Assembly: GCF_047200635.1 (NCBI RefSeq)
Contig: NZ_JBJZOI010000025.1
Span: 1 to 64,000, forward strand
Length of the DNA stretch: 64,000 bases
Source: Saccharopolyspora_C sp047200635
Lineage (GTDB): Bacteria > Actinomycetota > Actinomycetes > Mycobacteriales > Pseudonocardiaceae
Reading direction: 5' to 3'
Each line of letters starts with the position of its first letter. The stretch's first letter is position 1. Under the pieces are notes generated by a model that worked only from the letters and a program-made list of their open reading frames with translations, did no database searches and had not been told where the DNA came from. Below, one piece after another: positions 60,180 through 64,000 of the stretch. Made by a program: the position numbers and the translations under genes.

Positions 60180-62366
60180 GTGCCAGGTTCAGTTCCGCAG
60201 TGGTCCGATCCGGACGTGTTCGCGCCCGACGAGAACGACGAGCTCCCGCCCGAGATCGCCGCCGACCTGGTCAAGAAGGGCGCCCCGGGCTCCCGGAAGC
60301 GCCACCGGGACGAACCGATCACGGCGAAGCCGCCGGAGCGGATCCCCGACCTGCCGACGCTGCTCGGCGTGGCGGTGAGCGCGGTCGGCGGCGCCGAACG
60401 CGAGGGCCAGTCGCGGATGGCGGCGGCGGTGGCGCACTCGATCGAGTCCGGCGAGCACCTGGCCGTGCAGGCCGGAACCGGGACGGGGAAGTCGCTGGCG
60501 TACCTGGTGCCCGCCATCCGGCACGCCGTCGTCGAGGCGACGACCGTCGTGATCTCCACGGCGACCATCGCGCTGCAACGTCAGCTCGTCGACCGCGACC
60601 TGCCCCGGCTGGCCGACGCGCTGGCCGAGTCGCTGGGCCGTCCGCCCACGTTCGCGATCCTCAAGGGCCGCCGCAACTACCTGTGCCTCAACCGGGTCCA
60701 CGGCGGCGCCCCGGCCGATCCCGACGACGGCGGCCTGTTCGACCCGTTCGCCGCCTCCGCGCTGGAACGCCAGGTCAAGCGGGTCCGCGAGTGGTCCACC
60801 GAGACCGAGACGGGGGACCGCGACGAACTCGTCCCCGGCGTCACCGACCAGGCCTGGCGGCAGCTCTCGGTGACCGCGAAGGAATGCCTCGGCGCGCACC
60901 GCTGCCCCGTCGGCACCGATTGCTTCGCCGAACGCGCCCGCAACGAGGCGGGCCGCGCCGACGTGGTCGTCACCAACCACGCGCTGCTCGCGATCGACGC
61001 CCTCGACGACCGACCCGTGCTGCCCGAGCACGACGTGGTCGTCGTCGACGAGGCGCACGACCTGGTGGACCGGGTGACCTCGGCCGCCACCGGGGAGCTG
61101 TCCGCGAACCAGGCGAAGCTCGCCGCCCGCCGCTGCGGGCGGGCCATCGACCAGGGCCTCGCCGACCGGCTGGACGAGGCCGCCGAAGGCGTCGAGCTCG
61201 TCCTGCAGGACGCCCGGTCGCAACGGCTGGAGGAGATGCCGGAGGCGCTCGGCGGCGCGCTCACCGCGCTGCGCGACGCCTCCGCCGCCTGCATGACCGC
61301 GCTCGGGCCGGAGCGCAAGGAAGACCCCGAGGGCAGCACCGCCCGCAAGCTCGCCCTCGCGCTCACCGAGGAGCTGCACGACAACGCGGTCCGGCTGCTC
61401 GACGCCTTCGACGAGCCCGAGGGCCAGCGCCGCGACGTGGTCTGGGTCAGTTCCGAGCCGAACCGGCCGCCGACCGTGAAGGTCGCGCCGCTCGGCGTCG
61501 GCGGGTTGCTGCGGGAGCGGCTGTTCGGGCAGCGCACCACGGTGCTCACCTCGGCGACGCTGGCCCTCGGGGGCTCCTTCGACACCCTCGCCCGGCAGTG
61601 GGGTCTCCCACCGGAGCGCAAGGCCGCGCCCGCGCCGGCGCTGGCCAGCGGCAAGGAGGCGCCGTCGGACTCGGCCGGGCCCCGCTGGACCGGGCTCGAC
61701 GTCGGCTCCCCGTTCGAGCACCAGCGCAGCGGGATCCTCTACCTCGCGCGCCACCTCCCGCAGCCCGGGCGGGACGGGCTGCCCGCTGAGTACCTCGACG
61801 AGCTCGCCGAACTCGTCGAGGCCGCCGGGGGCCGGACCCTGGGGTTGTTCTCCTCGATGCGCGCAGCCAAGCAGGCCGCCGAACAGCTGCGGGAACGGCT
61901 CCGCACGCCCGTGCTCTGCCAGGGCGAGGACAACACGGCGCAGCTCGTCGCCAAGTTCGCCGCCGACCCGGCCACCTCGCTGTTCGGAACGCTCTCGCTG
62001 TGGCAGGGGGTGGACGTGCCCGGCGACTCGCTGCAACTGGTGGTGATGGACCGGATCCCCTTCCCCCGCCCGGACGATCCGCTGGCCTCGGCCAGGCAGA
62101 AGGCGGTGTCCGCGCACGGCGGGAACGGGTTCCTCACCGTCGCCGGGACGCACGCGGCGCTGCTGCTCGCGCAGGGGGCCGGGCGGCTGCTGCGGTCCTC
62201 CAGCGACCGCGGGGTGATCGCGGTGCTCGACCCTCGGCTGGCGACCGCCCGCTACGGCGGCTTCCTGCGCGCCTCGCTCCCCCCGTTCTGGACCACCCAC
62301 GATCCGCAGGTGGTCCGCGGCGCCCTGACCCGGTTGCACACCTCCGCGGGCCAGGCACCCGGGTGA
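60180..62366 (+). CDS. dinG: DinG-type ATP-dependent DNA helicase
   Basis: A 728-aa superfamily 2 helicase of the XPD/DinG group. Walker A is AGTGTGKS (98-105), Walker B is VVVDEAHD. Four cysteines (NYLCLNR, KECLGAHRCPVGTDC) can bind the 4Fe-4S cluster. The C-terminal helicase motifs include SLWQGVDVPGDSL and the QGAGRLLRSSSD Arg-finger motif. It unwinds DNA 5'-3' with roles in repair. GTG start. It is followed at 10 nt by repeat cluster E. Confidence 0.95.
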   Translation: MPGSVPQWSDPDVFAPDENDELPPEIAADLVKKGAPGSRKRHRDEPITAKPPERIPDLPTLLGVAVSAVGGAEREGQSRMAAAVAHSIESGEHLAVQAGTGTGKSLAYLVPAIRHAVVEATTVVISTATIALQRQLVDRDLPRLADALAESLGRPPTFAILKGRRNYLCLNRVHGGAPADPDDGGLFDPFAASALERQVKRVREWSTETETGDRDELVPGVTDQAWRQLSVTAKECLGAHRCPVGTDCFAERARNEAGRADVVVTNHALLAIDALDDRPVLPEHDVVVVDEAHDLVDRVTSAATGELSANQAKLAARRCGRAIDQGLADRLDEAAEGVELVLQDARSQRLEEMPEALGGALTALRDASAACMTALGPERKEDPEGSTARKLALALTEELHDNAVRLLDAFDEPEGQRRDVVWVSSEPNRPPTVKVAPLGVGGLLRERLFGQRTTVLTSATLALGGSFDTLARQWGLPPERKAAPAPALASGKEAPSDSAGPRWTGLDVGSPFEHQRSGILYLARHLPQPGRDGLPAEYLDELAELVEAAGGRTLGLFSSMRAAKQAAEQLRERLRTPVLCQGEDNTAQLVAKFAADPATSLFGTLSLWQGVDVPGDSLQLVVMDRIPFPRPDDPLASARQKAVSAHGGNGFLTVAGTHAALLLAQGAGRLLRSSSDRGVIAVLDPRLATARYGGFLRASLPPFWTTHDPQVVRGALTRLHTSAGQAPG

Positions 62367-62376
62367 GCGGTCCCGG

Positions 62377-63249
62377 GTGAACGGACCCTCCGTCCCACGT
62401 CGCTGGACGAACGGTCCGCTCACCCGGGGGTCCCTGCCCCCGCCCGGCCTAGGCCGCCCGCCGCCGATCCACCCGGCCTCGATCCCCCGAGTGTCGATCC
62501 ACCCGGTGCCGAACCGCTCGGTCTCGATCCCACCGGCCTCGATCCACCCGGTGCCGATCCGCCCGGTGCCGATCCGGCGGGCCGACCCACGCGGTGTCAG
62601 CCCGTTCCACTCCCGGTGAACGGCCCGTTGGACCAACGAACTGGGACGAACGACCCGCTCACTCCCGGTGCGAGCCGGGATCGAGCGAGCGGACCATCCG
62701 TCCCGGTGGTTCGGTCGAACGGGCCGTTCACCCGGAACCCGGTTTCGAGCGAACGGCCCCTTCGACCAACCAGCTGGGACGAGCGGTCCGTTCACCCGGA
62801 GCGCGGGTGCGGTCAACGGCCCCTTCGACCAATCGGCTTGGACGAACGGTCCGCTCGCCCCGACCGGCAACCCGCACCGCACCCGCCCCGGGTCCCGTCG
62901 ATCACGACCACCAGGCTCGCGCCGCGGCCGTGCGCAGGACTTGTGGACGTAGTCCTCGAAGGTCACCGGCCCGCCCTGCCTGACCCCGGCCCTCCCGAGC
63001 CGTCCGCCCCGGCGCTCGGGATCGGCCCGCTCACCGGAACCCGATCCCAACCGGCCGCCTGCCCGGCGCTCGGTCGAACGGGCCGTTCACATCCGAGCGT
63101 CTGCGGGTCAACGGACCGTTCGACCAACCGGCCCCGTCGAACGGTCCGTTCGCGAGGAACCGGACCCGAGCCGACGGTCCGTTCGCGAGGAACCGCCCTC
63201 GGGTCAACGGACCGTTCGACCAACGGGATGGGACGAACGGGCCGTTCAC
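62377..63249. repeat. Repeat cluster E: seven full and two partial 47-bp double-dyad elements
   Basis: Full copies at 62377-62423, 62616-62662, 62685-62731, 62749-62795, 62812-62858, 63107-63153 and 63203-63249, each 47 bp. Partial right arms end at 63090 and 63186. This is the most diverged cluster: arms often read GTCAACGG or GCGAACGG on the left and GTTCGC or GCTCAC on the right. A 15-bp minisatellite (62465-62584) lies between the first and second copy. No gene is supported in the 989 bp between dinG and bioY. Confidence 0.92.
62465..62584. repeat. 15-bp tandem minisatellite, eight units
   Basis: Eight consecutive units of about CGATCCACCCGGTGC, each starting with CGATCC (one CGAACC), at positions 1, 16, 31 and so on. 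Because 15 is a multiple of 3, every frame encodes a pentapeptide-like repeat, but no start or ribosome-binding site makes it a gene. Confidence 0.85.
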
Positions 63250-63355
63250 TCCCTCCCGCACCTGCGGTGGGCGCCACTATGTGGTCCAAGTCGCCGTGCT
63301 CGCGGCCCCGGGGCGGGTACGTTGACGCCGATCGTGAGGCCCAGGAGGAGACGTC

Positions 63356-63913
63356 GTGCCCGGACAGCGCACCACCACACCGGCGGCCGACCTGGCGCGG
63401 ACCGTGGTCTTCGCCGCGTTCACCGCCGTGCTCGGCCTGTTCCCCGGGCTCTACGTCGCGGGTTCGGGGGTGCCGGTGGTGCTGCAGAACATGGGCCCGC
63501 TGCTGGCGGGCAGCATCCTCGGCGCGCGGCGCGCGGGCGCGGCGACGGGGTTGTTCCTGGCGCTGGTGGCGCTGGGCCTGCCGCTGCTGTCGGGCGGACG
63601 CGGCGGTCTCGCGCCGTTCGCCGGCCCGACCGGGGGCTTCGCGCTGGGCTACCTGCTCTCGGCGGTCGTGGTGGGGCTGATCGTGCAGCGCGGCCTCCCC
63701 CGGCCGAGCCTGCCGCGGCTGCTGCTGGCGAACGTGGCGGGGGTGGCGGCGGACTACCTGATCGGGATCCCCTACTGGGCGGCGTTCACGGGTGATCTCG
63801 GCGCGGCGGCGGTGCAGTCGCTGGTCTTCCTGCCGGGCGACGCGGTGAAGCTGGTAGCGGTGTCGTTGGTGGCCGCCGCGGTGCACCGCGCGCTGCCCGG
63901 TGCCGGACGATGA
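63356..63913 (+). CDS. bioY: Biotin transporter BioY (ECF S component)
   Basis: A 185-aa membrane protein with about six helices. The BioY signatures are PVVLQNMGPLLAGSILGARRAG and the loop FAGPTGGFALGYLLSA, with the C-terminal SLVFLPGDAVKLV. It captures biotin for an energy-coupling-factor transporter. The GTG follows AGGAGGAGACGTC. The next gene begins an ABC ATPase, the usual BioM partner. Confidence 0.96.
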   Translation: MPGQRTTTPAADLARTVVFAAFTAVLGLFPGLYVAGSGVPVVLQNMGPLLAGSILGARRAGAATGLFLALVALGLPLLSGGRGGLAPFAGPTGGFALGYLLSAVVVGLIVQRGLPRPSLPRLLLANVAGVAADYLIGIPYWAAFTGDLGAAAVQSLVFLPGDAVKLVAVSLVAAAVHRALPGAGR

Positions 63914-63932
63914 GGCTGCGGGAGCGGGTCGG

Positions 63933-64000
63933 TTGATCGAATTCGAGGACGTCGCGCACAGCTACGGCGAGCACCCCGTGCTCGACGGCATCGACCTGCG
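63933..64000 (+). CDS. ABC transporter ATP-binding protein, truncated by window end
   Basis: Only 22 codons are visible. A TTG start after GGGAGCGGGTCGG reads IEFEDVAHSYGEHPVLDGI, the typical first strand and A-loop Tyr of an ABC ATPase. Following bioY at 19 nt, it is most likely the biotin ECF ATPase BioM. Identification rests on context and this short segment. Confidence 0.75.
   Translation, partial: MIEFEDVAHSYGEHPVLDGIDL

Noticed and set aside
60189..63050. A 953-codon open frame antisense to dinG running into repeat cluster E
   Set aside because: It is a codon-bias shadow of the dinG gene, very rich in Gly, Arg and Val, and its other part is repeat sequence. No ribosome-binding site or domain.
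62377..63249. CRISPR array interpretation of the repeat clusters
   Set aside because: The spacing between copies is irregular or itself duplicated, the elements are long palindromes with variable loops, copies diverge strongly, and there are no cas genes.

Overview
The window is very G+C-rich DNA with many GTG and TTG starts. Its gene families (Lsr2, XRE-DUF5753/DUF397, DUF3618, mec+-cysO-cysM, DUF2017-clpS) are typical of Actinobacteria. The mix fits a Pseudonocardiaceae member, probably Saccharopolyspora or a close relative; that assignment is inference from gene content.

0-8.6 kb: two divergent Lsr2-type genes, one without the DNA-binding domain; a ribokinase; an unknown protein; a polyamine group (ODC-like decarboxylase, SpeD, SpeE); and a PucR regulator. 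8.7-17 kb: a purine-salvage/catabolic operon with three xanthine-dehydrogenase-type subunits, an 8-oxoguanine-deaminase-like amidohydrolase and a CDA-type guanine deaminase. It is followed by a MocA-like molybdenum cofactor cytidylyltransferase, a TetR regulator and a MOSC protein. 17-29 kb: an unusual short tRNA-Leu(UAG), a two-component system, a CPBP protease, lysS, a decayed sulfatase gene, a secreted penicillin-acylase-family enzyme, LysR and XRE regulators and a secreted trypsin-like protease.

30.7-36.7 kb: a tightly coupled five-gene operon encodes a HisC-like aminotransferase, polyprenyl synthase, UbiA prenyltransferase, class II terpene-cyclase-like protein and FAD epoxidase/monooxygenase. 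I read it as a small meroterpenoid or terpenoid biosynthetic cluster. A consensus promoter and a palindrome lie in front of it.

37-62 kb: the genes of a conserved actinobacterial housekeeping locus are present in two blocks. One is rhomboid-murI-MBL-rph-rdgB on the plus strand; the other is clpS-DUF2017-P1 peptidase-mec+-cysO-cysM on the minus strand, next to pncB-pncA-dinG. Compared with the remembered mycobacterial order, this looks like an inversion of about 16 kb that also carries a TSUP transporter, thiol peroxidase, PoxB, XRE/DUF397 pair, PH-domain pair, glycosyltransferase and two-component system. The window ends in bioY and the start of its ABC ATPase partner.

The most striking non-coding signal is a family of 22 full-length, exactly 47-bp elements. 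Each is a hairpin with 19-nt arms and a 9-nt loop, and each arm is itself a 13-bp dyad. They occur in five clusters, all just downstream of gene 3' ends, partly as tandem arrays with 78-bp and 89-bp periods.
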